Shown here: positions 15,136 to 24,559 of the stretch, piece by piece
How positions within the stretch are numbered: position 1 is the stretch's first letter
How the letters are laid out: each line of letters opens with the position of its first letter
Assembly (NCBI GenBank): GCA_946480535.1
Contig: CAMLKA010000002.1
Location: forward strand, 1 to 48,073
Direction: 5' to 3'
DNA from: an uncultured Candidatus Saccharibacteria bacterium
GTDB lineage: Bacteria > Patescibacteria > Saccharimonadia > Saccharimonadales > UBA1547
DNA: 48,073 nucleotides
The notes under the pieces: generated by a model
Seen by the model: the letters and a program-made list of their open reading frames with translations, nothing else
What the model was told of the DNA's origin: nothing
Database searches by the model: none
Made by a program: the position numbers and the translations under genes

Positions 15136-16347
15136 CTAGATATTAATTCCATTTACCAAGCTGTAGATTGGGAACAGAATTGCCCCCACCATACCACCGG
15201 CAACTACCGCGAGTACGACCATCAGGATTGGTTCAATGGCTGTTGAAATAGTGTGGATTTCCTCGTCGAGCTCATCCTCGTACACCTGTGCTACCTTACC
15301 GAGCATGTCGTCGATCTTACCAGACTGTTCACCAATTTTGATCATCTGCGGAACGAGTGACGCAATCACTTCCTCTGGCTCAAGGGCGACCGATAGCGCC
15401 TTACCACCTTGGACTTTTTCTGCGGCGCGCTCAACGGCTTTCTCGATGTGGACATTATTGACGGCGTGTCCGGTAATCTTGAGTGTGTCGAGCATACTCA
15501 CACCAGTACTCAGGAGTGTCTGCGCAGTTCGCGCAAGACGTGCCATATAGAGCTTCTGGAACATTTTTCCAAAGAGCGGAACACTCAGCTTGAAGTTGTC
15601 TTTAAACTTAATACCATTCTCTGTTTTCATGTATTGAACGAGGAAGAAAATACCCGCACCCAGTACAATCAACACAACCCACCAGAAACCAGTCACGAAG
15701 TTCGCGCTCTTCACCATAATGTCCGTAAGAAGTGGCAACGGCTTACCAAGGTCTTCATAGAGCTTTTCCACCTGTGGAACAACCGTGAACAGCATGAAGG
15801 CCATCACACCGAAGATCACCACCAAGACGATAATTGGGTACATCAGGGCACCCTTAATCTTGCCGGCAACCGCCGCGTCTTTTTCTTGTTGAGCAGCAAC
15901 GCGCTGGAGTGATTCGTCGAGGGTACCGGAAATTTCACCGGCCTTCATGAGTGAGATGAAGACTTCACCAAACACCTTTGGGTGCTGTGCAAATGAATCC
16001 GAAAGTGACTTACCACCCTCAACTGAAGCTGATACATCTTGAACGATCGACTGAAGCTGCTTATTTTGCGTTTGTTCCATCACCGTGTGGAGGCTCTGGC
16101 TGAGCGGCAAGCCCGCACCAATCAAGGTTGCAAGCTGACGGGTAAACACTACCCTGTCTTTGGTGGTAATACGGCCCGTAACGCGTGACAAAAAGCTGCC
16201 ATCGCCAATTTGCTCTTTAACATTGAGCGGCACAAAGCCCTGCTGAATCAAAAGGCGCGCAGCAGCAGTTTCAGAATCGGCTTGAATCGTCGACTTTACT
16301 ACTTTGTTTGTCGCCTGGTCGCGAGCTTCATAGGTAAACTTTTTCAC
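15136..16347 (-). CDS. pilC: type IV pilus inner-membrane platform protein
   Basis: 403 aa, the usual GspF/PilC length. Two repeated T2SSF domains with the hydrophobic segments near residues 165-195, 215-240 and 375-400. It anchors the assembly ATPases in the membrane. Motifs LIGAGLPLSQSLHTV and LLSTGVSMLDTLKI are the repeated family signature. Start is a GTG (16345-16347) with GAGGGG upstream, next to the pilT stop. Ends 80 nt before the pilin start. Confidence 0.95.
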   Translation of the reverse strand: MKKFTYEARDQATNKVVKSTIQADSETAAARLLIQQGFVPLNVKEQIGDGSFLSRVTGRITTKDRVVFTRQLATLIGAGLPLSQSLHTVMEQTQNKQLQSIVQDVSASVEGGKSLSDSFAQHPKVFGEVFISLMKAGEISGTLDESLQRVAAQQEKDAAVAGKIKGALMYPIIVLVVIFGVMAFMLFTVVPQVEKLYEDLGKPLPLLTDIMVKSANFVTGFWWVVLIVLGAGIFFLVQYMKTENGIKFKDNFKLSVPLFGKMFQKLYMARLARTAQTLLSTGVSMLDTLKITGHAVNNVHIEKAVERAAEKVQGGKALSVALEPEEVIASLVPQMIKIGEQSGKIDDMLGKVAQVYEDELDEEIHTISTAIEPILMVVLAVVAGGMVGAILFPIYSLVNGINI

Positions 16348-16353
16348 GGAGTA

Positions 16354-17424
16354 CTATCCCCTCATCAGCCTTTCAAATTCAACAAGGTCAACAGCGAATT
16401 CACGCGCGTTGTCGTAGGTAACCGTACCCGCCTGTACCAAAGCAGCCAGTGTGCGGTCCATCGTTTGCATCCCCTGCTCTGCACCAGTTTGAATAATTGC
16501 GTCGAGCTGGTGAGATTTACCTTCGCGAATAATGTTACGCACTGCCGGGTTTGCAACCAGCACTTCAGCCGCTACAACACGACCACCGCCAATTGCCGGT
16601 ACGAGGCGCTGTGAACAAATTGCCATCAAGATGTTTGAAAGCTGCGCGCGGATCTGTGGCTGTTGGTGTGGCGGGAACACGTCGATCATACGGTCGATAG
16701 ACTGTGCCGCCGAGTTGGTGTGGAGTGTTGCGAACACAAGGTGTCCGGTTTCTGCAATCGTAATCGCTGCAGAGATAGTTTCAAGGTCACGCATCTCACC
16801 AATCAGCACGACATCAGGGTCCTGGCGAAGGCTCGAACGAAGCGCTGCCGAGAAGCTATAGGTGTCGTAGTGTACTTCACGTTGTACAATGACCGACTTC
16901 TTTGATTTGTGCGTAAACTCGATTGGGTCTTCAATGGTAATAATGTGTGCTGATTTTTCGGTATTGATCTTATCCACCAGTGCCGCAAGCGTGGTTGACT
17001 TACCTGAACCGGTTGGACCCGTCACAAGCACAAGCCCGCGTGGGTAGTCGGCAAAGCTTAGTACTACCGGAGGCATACCAAGTTCGGTCACTGACTTAAT
17101 TTCATTTGGAATAAGGCGAAGCGCAGCAGCAAGGTTTCCACGTTCGTGGAAGGCGTTCACACGGAAGCGCCCAAGTGTACCGAAGGCGAATGAGAAGTCG
17201 AATTCTTTGTCCTTAAGAAGGATTTGGCGCTGGTCTTGGTCGAGAATAGCAAAGACAAGTGTTTCCACACCCGCTTCATCGAGTGGGTTAAACCCAGCAA
17301 CCGGAACAAGCTGACCATCAATACGGAGCATTGGCGGCAAGCCAACCTGAAGGTGAAGGTCGGATGCCCGACGCTTCACTACTTCTTCTAGTAGTACTTC
17401 GATTCGTAAGTTTTGATTATTCAT
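16354..17424 (-). CDS. pilT: pilus retraction ATPase
   Basis: 356 aa. Walker A GPTGSGKS at 136-143, Walker B in PDVVLIGEMRD, His box, and the retraction motif ANPAVRNIIREGKSHQL that marks PilT rather than PilB. It depolymerises pilin back into the membrane, powering twitching or DNA uptake. Ribosome site TAGGAGTGG contains the pilB stop codon, so it is cotranscribed with pilB. Confidence 0.95.
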   Translation of the reverse strand: MNNQNLRIEVLLEEVVKRRASDLHLQVGLPPMLRIDGQLVPVAGFNPLDEAGVETLVFAILDQDQRQILLKDKEFDFSFAFGTLGRFRVNAFHERGNLAAALRLIPNEIKSVTELGMPPVVLSFADYPRGLVLVTGPTGSGKSTTLAALVDKINTEKSAHIITIEDPIEFTHKSKKSVIVQREVHYDTYSFSAALRSSLRQDPDVVLIGEMRDLETISAAITIAETGHLVFATLHTNSAAQSIDRMIDVFPPHQQPQIRAQLSNILMAICSQRLVPAIGGGRVVAAEVLVANPAVRNIIREGKSHQLDAIIQTGAEQGMQTMDRTLAALVQAGTVTYDNAREFAVDLVEFERLMRG

Positions 17425-17439
17425 ACTGCTTGCCCACTC

Positions 17440-19203
17440 CTATGCTGTATCTGATGTAACGCGGTTAACCTCTTCTAATGTCGTAATGCCCGTCAGCGCC
17501 TTCAGGTATCCGTCTTGTCGCATGGTAATCATACCTTGTGATACGGCGAGTCGCTGAATTTCAGAACTCGTCGCGCGGTCGACAATAAGCTTCTGGATGT
17601 CTGTGTTTACGTCCATCACTTCGTAGATACCGGCACGACCACTGTAGCCATGCGGCGTCTGAGGGGTATCAATTCCTCTGACTAAAGTATAAGCGCTTTG
17701 CCCCGCTAATGGTAGGTCTTTATATCCTAAATCGGCTGAAACCTTCGCCACCTCTTCTTTTGTCTTTGGAAGGAGGTGTCCGACGGTTGCCATAATGTTT
17801 TGCGTTTCAATTGGCGTCGACTGATAGGTTTCGCGCTTTGTAGCGACCCGGCGCACCAGACGCTGACCAATAATTGTATTCACCGTACTGGCGATAAGGA
17901 ACGGCTCAATTTGCATGTCGAGAAGACGCGGAAGCACGCCGGCAGCACTGTTGGTGTGCAGCGTACTGAACACAAGGTGTCCAGTAAGAGCCGCCTGGAC
18001 CGCCAGGTTGGCAGTTTCGGCGTCACGGATCTCACCCACCATCACAACGTCTGGGTCCTGACGCAGAATCGAACGAAGACCGTTTGCAAATGACAACCCT
18101 ACCTCGGCATTCACCTGGATTTGGTTCACGCCTTGCATCTTGTACTCGACAGGATCCTCAAGGGTAACAATGTTCACTGAATCATCTTTAATTTCTTTAA
18201 TTAGTGCGTAAAGACTGGTCGACTTACCCGAACCGGTTGGCCCTGATGTCAGCACCATTCCGTTTGGACGCTTCACACCGCGACGAATCACACGAAGTGA
18301 ACGACCGGCGTAGCCCATCTCTTCAAGGTCGAATGAGTTGCCCGACTTATCGAGCAGACGAATCACAATTTGCTCACCCCATACTACTGGGCTAATCGCG
18401 ATACGAAGGTCGACTTCTTTGTTCGCAACCTTCACTGCAAATTGACCGTCTTGCGGAATGCGGTGTTCGTCAATCTTAAGGTTTGAAAGGATCTTCACAC
18501 GACTGACGAGGGCCGGCTCGATACTCTTTGGAAGCTGCATCACCTCGCGAAGCACGCCGTCAACGCGACAACGAATTTTTAGCGCCGTTTCAAGTGGTTC
18601 GATGTGGATGTCGCTAGCGCGAGACTTCACTGCGTATTCAAGAATCTTACTGAGCGCCTGGCTAATTGGCGAGTCTTGAACAATCGTCTTAACATCACTC
18701 GCCTCTTCGGCCTTTAGTTCATCTTGAGAAGCCTTTGCGGCTTGGTCGACACTGGAAAGGTCGGTCTTGTACTGGTCGAGGACGTGACGAACCCCCGCTT
18801 CTGAGGCCATGAAGACCTTCAGCGGGCGTTGAATACGGTTTGCAAGGTAGTCGACCGCCTGGACGTTGTTACCGTCGAGCATAGCGACCGCAAGGCGGTT
18901 CTGCACTTCAGCGAGTGGCACTGCCATGAAACGCTCTGCGATGTCTTCTGGAAGCAATGAAAGGATGTTCTGGTCGATGAGGGTATTTGCCAAGTTGACG
19001 TATGGCACGCCCGATACTTGGGCAATGGCGTGGGTCAAAAGTTCGTCGTCAATAATATCCTGATCGGTCAGGAGAGTAAAAAGTGGCTTACTGGTTTTTG
19101 CCGATTGCTCTTTGGCGAGCGAAATAACGTCAGCAGCAACCAACCCTTCATCGATAAGAAGGGTAATCAACTTTTCTTGGATATCGTCAGTAAGGAGTGC
19201 CAC
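17440..19203 (-). CDS. pilB: pilus extension ATPase
   Basis: 587 aa. N-terminal MshEN/GspE-II type domain (1-150), then the ATPase with Walker A GPTGSGKS at 321-328, Asp box VTLEDPVE, Walker B DPDVVMVGEIRD. The zinc-binding tetracysteine loop of many PilB/GspE proteins is not present. Starts with GTG behind GGAGGTGAG. It powers pilus polymerisation through PilC. Confidence 0.95.
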   Translation of the reverse strand: MALLTDDIQEKLITLLIDEGLVAADVISLAKEQSAKTSKPLFTLLTDQDIIDDELLTHAIAQVSGVPYVNLANTLIDQNILSLLPEDIAERFMAVPLAEVQNRLAVAMLDGNNVQAVDYLANRIQRPLKVFMASEAGVRHVLDQYKTDLSSVDQAAKASQDELKAEEASDVKTIVQDSPISQALSKILEYAVKSRASDIHIEPLETALKIRCRVDGVLREVMQLPKSIEPALVSRVKILSNLKIDEHRIPQDGQFAVKVANKEVDLRIAISPVVWGEQIVIRLLDKSGNSFDLEEMGYAGRSLRVIRRGVKRPNGMVLTSGPTGSGKSTSLYALIKEIKDDSVNIVTLEDPVEYKMQGVNQIQVNAEVGLSFANGLRSILRQDPDVVMVGEIRDAETANLAVQAALTGHLVFSTLHTNSAAGVLPRLLDMQIEPFLIASTVNTIIGQRLVRRVATKRETYQSTPIETQNIMATVGHLLPKTKEEVAKVSADLGYKDLPLAGQSAYTLVRGIDTPQTPHGYSGRAGIYEVMDVNTDIQKLIVDRATSSEIQRLAVSQGMITMRQDGYLKALTGITTLEEVNRVTSDTA

Positions 19204-19216
19204 CTAGCTCACCTCC

Positions 19217-19441
19217 CTATTGCGTTCCCGACGTAATTTGCGCCTCAACGGTAGGGTTAATTGCATCGCTATTAAAGAGCGCTTCGTCTGGAGGCGTTAC
19301 CGCAGCTTCAATACGCTCGATCGTTTTCACTTTTACCGTTTCTGTCTGTGAATCACCGAAGATTGACTTCGTGATAAAGAAAGCGATAACAACGCTCACC
19401 GTTGCAATCAGCAGAATCATTGCTATATCTGTCTTTTTCAT
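19217..19441 (-). CDS. small single-TM protein in pilus operon, unknown
   Basis: 74 aa. One membrane segment at about residues 5-27 (IAMILLIATVSVVIAFFIT), then an acidic periplasmic-side tail. Starts by ATGA overlap with the pilO stop, so it belongs to the operon. It occupies the place where pilP is found in Gram-negative operons but has no lipobox and is far shorter than PilP; no homology claimed. Confidence 0.75.
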   Translation of the reverse strand: MKKTDIAMILLIATVSVVIAFFITKSIFGDSQTETVKVKTIERIEAAVTPPDEALFNSDAINPTVEAQITSGTQ

Positions 19442-20136
19442 CGCTTTACCACCTTATCTTCAAGCTGAATCGTCTTCGCTGGCTCAAAGAACGCCTTGCC
19501 CTGAACGGTCATTTGTGGACCCGTTCCCTGAATTTCAACACGAAGGTTGGTTATCTCAATGGTACGGATTGAGCGTTCGAGGTTTGTCAGTACCGCCTTC
19601 AAGGCGTCTTGGCTCCCCTTCACGACGAACTGGAAGGTAATTTCACCACTTGCCGCACCCGAGCCGGTTGAGGCGTCGACCGACGAATCGTCACCCGTGA
19701 TTGTTTCAATGCCAATTACTGGGTCAACTTGAAGTGATTCAATTGAAAGGCCATTAATACCGGTCAAAAGCTTGTTCTGAAGCGAGGCCCCGAGTGCAAA
19801 TGAGTTTGCCTCTGATGGTAAAGCGTCAAGGATTACCTGTACCGCTTGGTCGCTTTCGTTTGCTTTGACAGTTGAAAGTGCGGCGTTCGTATCAAGCACT
19901 CGAATCTCCTGTTCGAGCTCATCAACAACTGAGTTGTTGTGCGCGAGTGTCGTCACCGTTGATTGCTTCTCGCCCAGTACCTTTTCGTTGTACAAAAGCT
20001 TCTGTGTCATAAAGATTCCCACAACAAGTGCTGAGCCAACGAGTGCCGAAGCGACAGCGATCCAGATGAACATTGTCTTGTTGGCGTTCGCGATTTGTGT
20101 TCGCTTGCGAATTGCTACTTCATTTCCTGGTTTCAT
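19438..20136 (-). CDS. pilO: type IV pilus alignment protein PilO
   Basis: 232 aa. Short basic cytoplasmic N-terminus, membrane segment at about 24-46, coiled coil (EKVLGEKQSTVTTLAHNNSVVDELEQEI) and a ferredoxin-like C-terminal domain (EITFQFVVKGSQDALKAVLTNLERSIRTIEITNLRVE, seen in part as repeated beta strands). Partner of PilN. Start ATG at 20136 lies 1 nt after the pilN stop; an upstream in-frame Met would overlap pilN. Confidence 0.85.
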   Translation of the reverse strand: MKPGNEVAIRKRTQIANANKTMFIWIAVASALVGSALVVGIFMTQKLLYNEKVLGEKQSTVTTLAHNNSVVDELEQEIRVLDTNAALSTVKANESDQAVQVILDALPSEANSFALGASLQNKLLTGINGLSIESLQVDPVIGIETITGDDSSVDASTGSGAASGEITFQFVVKGSQDALKAVLTNLERSIRTIEITNLRVEIQGTGPQMTVQGKAFFEPAKTIQLEDKVVKR

Positions 20137-20137
20137 C

Positions 20138-20848
20138 TTACAAATCCGTCGCCCTTTCCGTAAACACGCTCTTTGGAATACCAAGGTATGAGTCGGTAAC
20201 GTTACCGTCAATACTTAGGCGGAAGGTTGGCGCGGCAATATCCGGCGAGAACAATTCATCGGCATAGTTGAAGGTAAGAGTAAACCTGAGTACCTTTTGG
20301 TTTTCAGCGTTTGAGCCGTAGCTTGTGTCGGTCACACTAATGTCATTTGCAAGCTTTACCGTCTGCTCTTCACCTTCGTTGTTGTAGACAATCACAGCGC
20401 TATCGATGGTCTTCTTAAAGACTTCCATCGAGTCGTAGCCGCGGGTCTGACCTTCAATACGAATACTTGATTCCTCGGCATCGATTGCAATTTGTGAAAC
20501 CTGCACATCGTTTGGTGCCGGTGGAATAACCGCGGCAAGCACATCAAACATACGAGAGTCCATCTTCTTCTGGCTATTTAGCTCGGAAATTTTGGTGAGC
20601 TGGTTTTGAATCGTAAGAATCTTTGAAAGGTCTTCTTCTTTCGCGAGTGTTTCGCTGCCTTCTTTAATTTGCCCATCAAGAATTGCACTTCGTACGGTTT
20701 GTACACCGAAGACATAGAGCACCAAGGCTACAACGAGCCCGGCTGCAATAATACTTGTAAGGATTGAGACTGAAATCACGGTTGCACGAGTGCGCTGCGC
20801 CCGAAGGAGCTCACGCTTTACGTCAGGAATCAGATTGATTTCAATCAT
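20138..20848 (-). CDS. pilN: type IV pilus alignment protein PilN
   Basis: 236 aa. MIEINLIPDVKRE is the conserved PilN tail that inserts into PilM; a membrane segment follows at about 22-46, then coiled coil and a ferredoxin-like domain. Overlaps the pilM stop by 4 nt with GGAGGAAT as ribosome site. Confidence 0.93.
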   Translation of the reverse strand: MIEINLIPDVKRELLRAQRTRATVISVSILTSIIAAGLVVALVLYVFGVQTVRSAILDGQIKEGSETLAKEEDLSKILTIQNQLTKISELNSQKKMDSRMFDVLAAVIPPAPNDVQVSQIAIDAEESSIRIEGQTRGYDSMEVFKKTIDSAVIVYNNEGEEQTVKLANDISVTDTSYGSNAENQKVLRFTLTFNYADELFSPDIAAPTFRLSIDGNVTDSYLGIPKSVFTERATDL

Positions 20849-21891
20849 ATCTTATTCCTCCGCTGCGCAAGGCCGATGGCAATTGAGAACTCAGACGCAA
20901 CAGGCATAAGCTGCTGTTGGTCAGCTTGAGACACGCGCACCTTCTGCCATGGGTTGGCAATTGAAGATTGAACGCCTGTTTTCGCACTGACATATTCACC
21001 AAATCCAGGCACCACTGCACCGTAGCCAGAAAGCAGAATGCCGCCCACTGGGGTGTTTGGGTAACGCGTCTGGAAGAACTTGATCGATTTCGTCAGTTCC
21101 ACTGCGAAACTATCAAGGGTTCCCTCAATAGCACGGTAGACCTGCCCTTCAAGGCGGTCTGGCGCAAGACCAAACTTCAGAATAAATTGACGCGCTTGAT
21201 CTTCTTGTACGTTAAGGTTCTGTACCGCAGCCTTCACCAGAGAGCGCACACCGGTTGGAATGGTACGAACGAGGCGCGGTGCGTCACCAAAGGTAATCGC
21301 AAGGTCGGTTGAGAGTTCACCGACGTTAATGATAAGCCGTGCGTCCGGCACGCCAGATGGAAGGAGTGAGCGGATCATCGCAAGTGGGTCTGGCTCGGCA
21401 GCAATAACATTCAAGCCAAGGTTTTCGATAAACTCAAGACGCTCTTCGGCATAGGCGTTTGCGGTGCTTGCAATCAATACTTCTTGCATCTTAGGGTCGT
21501 GCAGTGAAGTACCGAGGAGTGCCCAGTCTACCTTTGCTTCGTTCACCGCCATCGGAATGTATTGGTCAACCTGGTACTTAATAGTGTTGCGAAGCTCGTT
21601 CTCTGGCATAACTGGCACTTCGATAACGGTAGTGAAGGTCTTGCTTGAAGGCAGGCCAATGACAACGTTCTTCGTCTTGATACCGCTCTGCCCTACTGCG
21701 GTCATAATGACTTCGCCAAGTTTTCGAAGCGCCTCAGGAGATGAAGAGCTGGTAAGTTTGTCGTCGAGTGGCGCGTACCCAAAATGAGTCAACGTATAGT
21801 TGTCAGGCCCACTTGAAGATAACTGAACTACTCGAACAGCATTTGTGCCAATGTCTAGTGCAAAGAAGTCGCCCACGCCGTGTACTGCCAT
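20845..21891 (-). CDS. pilM: type IV pilus assembly actin-like protein
   Basis: 348 aa. Actin/FtsA-like fold: FFALDIGTNAVRVVQLS phosphate loop, later INVGELSTDLAI and GGILLSGYGAVVPGF. It sits on the cytoplasmic face and binds PilN. The ATG at 21891 is chosen; an ATG four codons upstream lies inside the TATAAT box (21902-21907) and would not be transcribed. First gene of pilM-N-O-x-B-T-C. Confidence 0.93.
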   Translation of the reverse strand: MAVHGVGDFFALDIGTNAVRVVQLSSSGPDNYTLTHFGYAPLDDKLTSSSSPEALRKLGEVIMTAVGQSGIKTKNVVIGLPSSKTFTTVIEVPVMPENELRNTIKYQVDQYIPMAVNEAKVDWALLGTSLHDPKMQEVLIASTANAYAEERLEFIENLGLNVIAAEPDPLAMIRSLLPSGVPDARLIINVGELSTDLAITFGDAPRLVRTIPTGVRSLVKAAVQNLNVQEDQARQFILKFGLAPDRLEGQVYRAIEGTLDSFAVELTKSIKFFQTRYPNTPVGGILLSGYGAVVPGFGEYVSAKTGVQSSIANPWQKVRVSQADQQQLMPVASEFSIAIGLAQRRNKI

Positions 21892-21901
21892 ATTGTCCCT
21901 C

Positions 21902-21907
21902 ATTATA
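21902..21907 (-). promoter_or_regulatory. -10 of the pilM operon
   Basis: TATAAT, with TTGCTA 18 bp upstream, 10 nt before the chosen pilM ATG; gives a leader of only a few bases. Confidence 0.55.
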
Positions 21908-21942
21908 CCGAAAGCATAGGCGGAATAGCAAGGAGTTTTTAT

Positions 21943-23931
21943 CTAGAAACGTGGCGGTAATTCCGTCACTGCTGCCGTCGGGAGACGACCAGTGCCGGGA
22001 CTGTACCCACTCGCCCAAACATAGGCGTCGGCGCGAAGGTTGATGACCTCTGCTGGGTTACCCGATGCAGTACCAGTATCCGCTCCTGCAGTTCGTCGCA
22101 AAATAAGGTGATTCGCCGAAACGGGACCATTGATTGTCAATTTTAATCCACACTGACCAGCATGTGGTAAAGTAGCCTCATTCACACCGCCAGCGCCACA
22201 CGTATTGACTCGCCCGTTCGCTCCGGAACCGGTGGCGATAAGCCAGGCATCTACGTTCTCAACGTTATCAGCAATGATGATATTACGCGCAATAATCACG
22301 ACCTGTGGCACCTCTGCAATACTGTGGAGATCGTCGCTTGTGTAGCGAATATTGTCGCTGATTGTAACATCGGTATTTGGTGCATTAATAATGATTGATC
22401 GTCCGACGCCAATGTCACCACCGCCCACAACTGAAAGCGTATTTGGCGTAACCGTGTACAGCCCTGCCATATTGTCCCCTATCAAGCTGACTCCACCCGT
22501 CGTAATGCGCGGTGTTGTTGGAGAAATTGGGAAGCGAGCCGCAATATTTGGACTTGTGGTTGTATGGGCATAGTTCCCCACATTACTTGCGCTACAGGTT
22601 GGATTACCGCCGTTCGTGAGCGTCAAAAGGCTCAGACTACACAACACACCGGTTGGTGCACCGCCGACATACGCCGAACCCGACGCCATATTCACGACGC
22701 TTCCATTGGCGATAATGCCGTACTCAGCCCAAGAACCATAGTACGTACTTGAGGTTGGTCGAGAGACTGAGGTGTCGACATTCGAAGTTCTCGTTGGATT
22801 TGAGGCAGAACCGCGGCCAACAATTAGGTCACCTCCAAGCACCTGCACTTTTGGCTTTTTCGCAATCACCACACACACCGGTGCGCTATGGCGCCAGTGA
22901 TTGTTGGTATTCGTATTTGTGAACGGCCGCACCGAGAGCGCGTAACACTGGCGAGTACCCACCGCCAAGTCTTGAGCCGTATCGTCGAAATCTGGCAGGT
23001 TGGTAATACTACTTCCGAAATTCCGCGAGGTGCCCGCAACCGACGAGGCTCCGTTACCATAATGAGCATTCGGATCGGTTCCATTGTCTTGCTGGGTTGT
23101 TGGGAACGTTGCTGATGGACCGGCAGTAAAGCGTGACAGTTGCCACGTCACACCCGAGGCAGAACCACCACCACTCGACGACACCGATGATGACACAGTC
23201 ATAGCCTGGCTCGATTCAACAGAACCCGAAGGGTTCACCGATACTGCAGGAGTTAATGTATAGGGGGGCATTTGCTCACGAATAATCGTAATAGGCACCG
23301 CTGCGGTCATACAGGTACCTGTAACACTACTTCCGTTGCTTGAGAAGCAGCGATACACCCCTACGATGACCGTCTGAACACCATCGGAGGTTGTGTTATT
23401 TGTCGCCAGCCCAGATACGTTAAGGGTGCCTGGCAACGAACTTCCCTGAGTTGACCATCGATAAGTTTGGCCAACATAAGAGCCTCGATACAAGACAGAG
23501 CCGTGAATCTGGAGTCGCCATGATTCAGGATAGTTACCGCCATCACTATTTGGAGCGGTGTTTACCGCCCAAATACCACCATAGACTCCCCCTCCATTTC
23601 CACAGGAAAAGAATGAACCGCGAATATTAACGCTAACGGATGTTTGGGTAGCTCCCACATACACACCAAGTGCGTAGTAGCCATCGCTCGTATCGGCAGC
23701 GCTGGTGTTATTAAACCAAATGGCACCCTGCACGACACGTGACGGGTTTGAGGCGTCGAAACAGTCGTTATAGGCACGCGCCTCGTCACTGTTACATGCA
23801 TATCGCGTCGTCGTACACACCACGGCAAGTGCGGAATGTGAATTAAATGCTATATTCGCAGCAAAAACACTAAAGAAAAAAAGGCCAATCGCCAAAAGAG
23901 ACTTAGGATTTTTCACCCAAGTCTTAGCCAT
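21943..23931 (-). CDS. large secreted beta-rich protein of the pilus locus, unknown
   Basis: 662 aa. Signal peptide (basic start, hydrophobic LLAIGLFFFSVFAANIAF, ALA cut near residue 37). The first half has several cysteines and fibronectin-like Ser/Thr/Gly strands. The second half has a run of short strands (VGRGSASN, GGGDIGVGRSIIINAPNTDVTI, VVIIARNIIIADNV) that look like a right-handed parallel beta helix. Ends in TELPPRF. Not recognised; similar large proteins accompany pilus loci in CPR genomes (general knowledge, not a database result). Start at 23931 overlaps the previous gene by 8 nt. Candidate surface adhesin or pilus-tip protein. Confidence 0.8.
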   Translation of the reverse strand: MAKTWVKNPKSLLAIGLFFFSVFAANIAFNSHSALAVVCTTTRYACNSDEARAYNDCFDASNPSRVVQGAIWFNNTSAADTSDGYYALGVYVGATQTSVSVNIRGSFFSCGNGGGVYGGIWAVNTAPNSDGGNYPESWRLQIHGSVLYRGSYVGQTYRWSTQGSSLPGTLNVSGLATNNTTSDGVQTVIVGVYRCFSSNGSSVTGTCMTAAVPITIIREQMPPYTLTPAVSVNPSGSVESSQAMTVSSSVSSSGGGSASGVTWQLSRFTAGPSATFPTTQQDNGTDPNAHYGNGASSVAGTSRNFGSSITNLPDFDDTAQDLAVGTRQCYALSVRPFTNTNTNNHWRHSAPVCVVIAKKPKVQVLGGDLIVGRGSASNPTRTSNVDTSVSRPTSSTYYGSWAEYGIIANGSVVNMASGSAYVGGAPTGVLCSLSLLTLTNGGNPTCSASNVGNYAHTTTSPNIAARFPISPTTPRITTGGVSLIGDNMAGLYTVTPNTLSVVGGGDIGVGRSIIINAPNTDVTISDNIRYTSDDLHSIAEVPQVVIIARNIIIADNVENVDAWLIATGSGANGRVNTCGAGGVNEATLPHAGQCGLKLTINGPVSANHLILRRTAGADTGTASGNPAEVINLRADAYVWASGYSPGTGRLPTAAVTELPPRF

Positions 23932-24472
23932 TACCCTGCACCGTCTCGTTACTCGGAAGTGGTGCGTCGGCAGCTTCAAGCTGCTTCGCGGTACTTTGAA
24001 TCGCTTCAATTCCCTGAGGGTTTGCAAGCTGACCAGTCAGGTATGCGCCCTGATTCGCAAGAGTTGTCAAAATTGCCGCCAGTCGCTTCGTTTCGTCAAT
24101 GTCTTTTGTAAATGAAGCGTAACTAAATTGCATATACACGCATGTTGGGTCGGCGTTATTCGAGTCAGCCGCCTTTGCTTTGTCTGAAGCTTGCTTCAAT
24201 GACTGCGTATATTCTTCAAGTGAGGTTTTCTTAAAGCTTTCGTTATACTGCCCGATGAAGCTCTGGCAAACGCTTTTGCCGTCCTTTGCTTCTTGCGTTG
24301 CAACGGCAAACGTAATCTTGTTGGTCGTATAGAGCCAGGCCAACGCTCCAACGGCACCCGCAAGCAACACGCTAAGAATAATAATTGCCACCACCGATCC
24401 CTTTTTATTCCCCTTTTGCTTCTGAGGCGCGGGTGCTGCGCTCGGCTGCGGGAATTGTTCCGAAGTATCCAT
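23924..24472 (-). CDS. membrane-anchored protein of the pilus locus, unknown
   Basis: 182 aa. Pro/Ala/Gln-rich cytoplasmic tail (1-24), membrane segment at about 26-47, then an extracytoplasmic helical domain with two cysteines (KSVCQSF, DPTCVYM) that could be disulfide-bonded. Architecture is like the paralogous proteins at 41707-43637. First gene of the two-gene unit with the 662-aa protein. TATACT is 8 nt before the ATG. Confidence 0.8.
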   Translation of the reverse strand: MDTSEQFPQPSAAPAPQKQKGNKKGSVVAIIILSVLLAGAVGALAWLYTTNKITFAVATQEAKDGKSVCQSFIGQYNESFKKTSLEEYTQSLKQASDKAKAADSNNADPTCVYMQFSYASFTKDIDETKRLAAILTTLANQGAYLTGQLANPQGIEAIQSTAKQLEAADAPLPSNETVQGNG

Positions 24473-24480
24473 TACCAGTT

Positions 24481-24509
24481 AGTATAGGAAACCGTAAGCG
24501 CGATTGCAA
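24481..24509 (-). promoter_or_regulatory. promoter of the 182-aa/662-aa protein unit
   Basis: TTGCAA, 17 bp, TATACT on the minus strand, 8 nt before the ATG at 24472. Confidence 0.65.
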
Positions 24510-24547
24510 GTAAGTTATATCAGAGTAATCCTCCCCTCTCTATCTGT

Positions 24548-24553
24548 TATAAT
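24548..24553 (+). promoter_or_regulatory. extended -10 of ychF, leaderless
   Basis: TGT-TATAAT followed by GAAGGC and the ATG at 24560. Confidence 0.65.
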
Positions 24554-24559
24554 GAAGGC

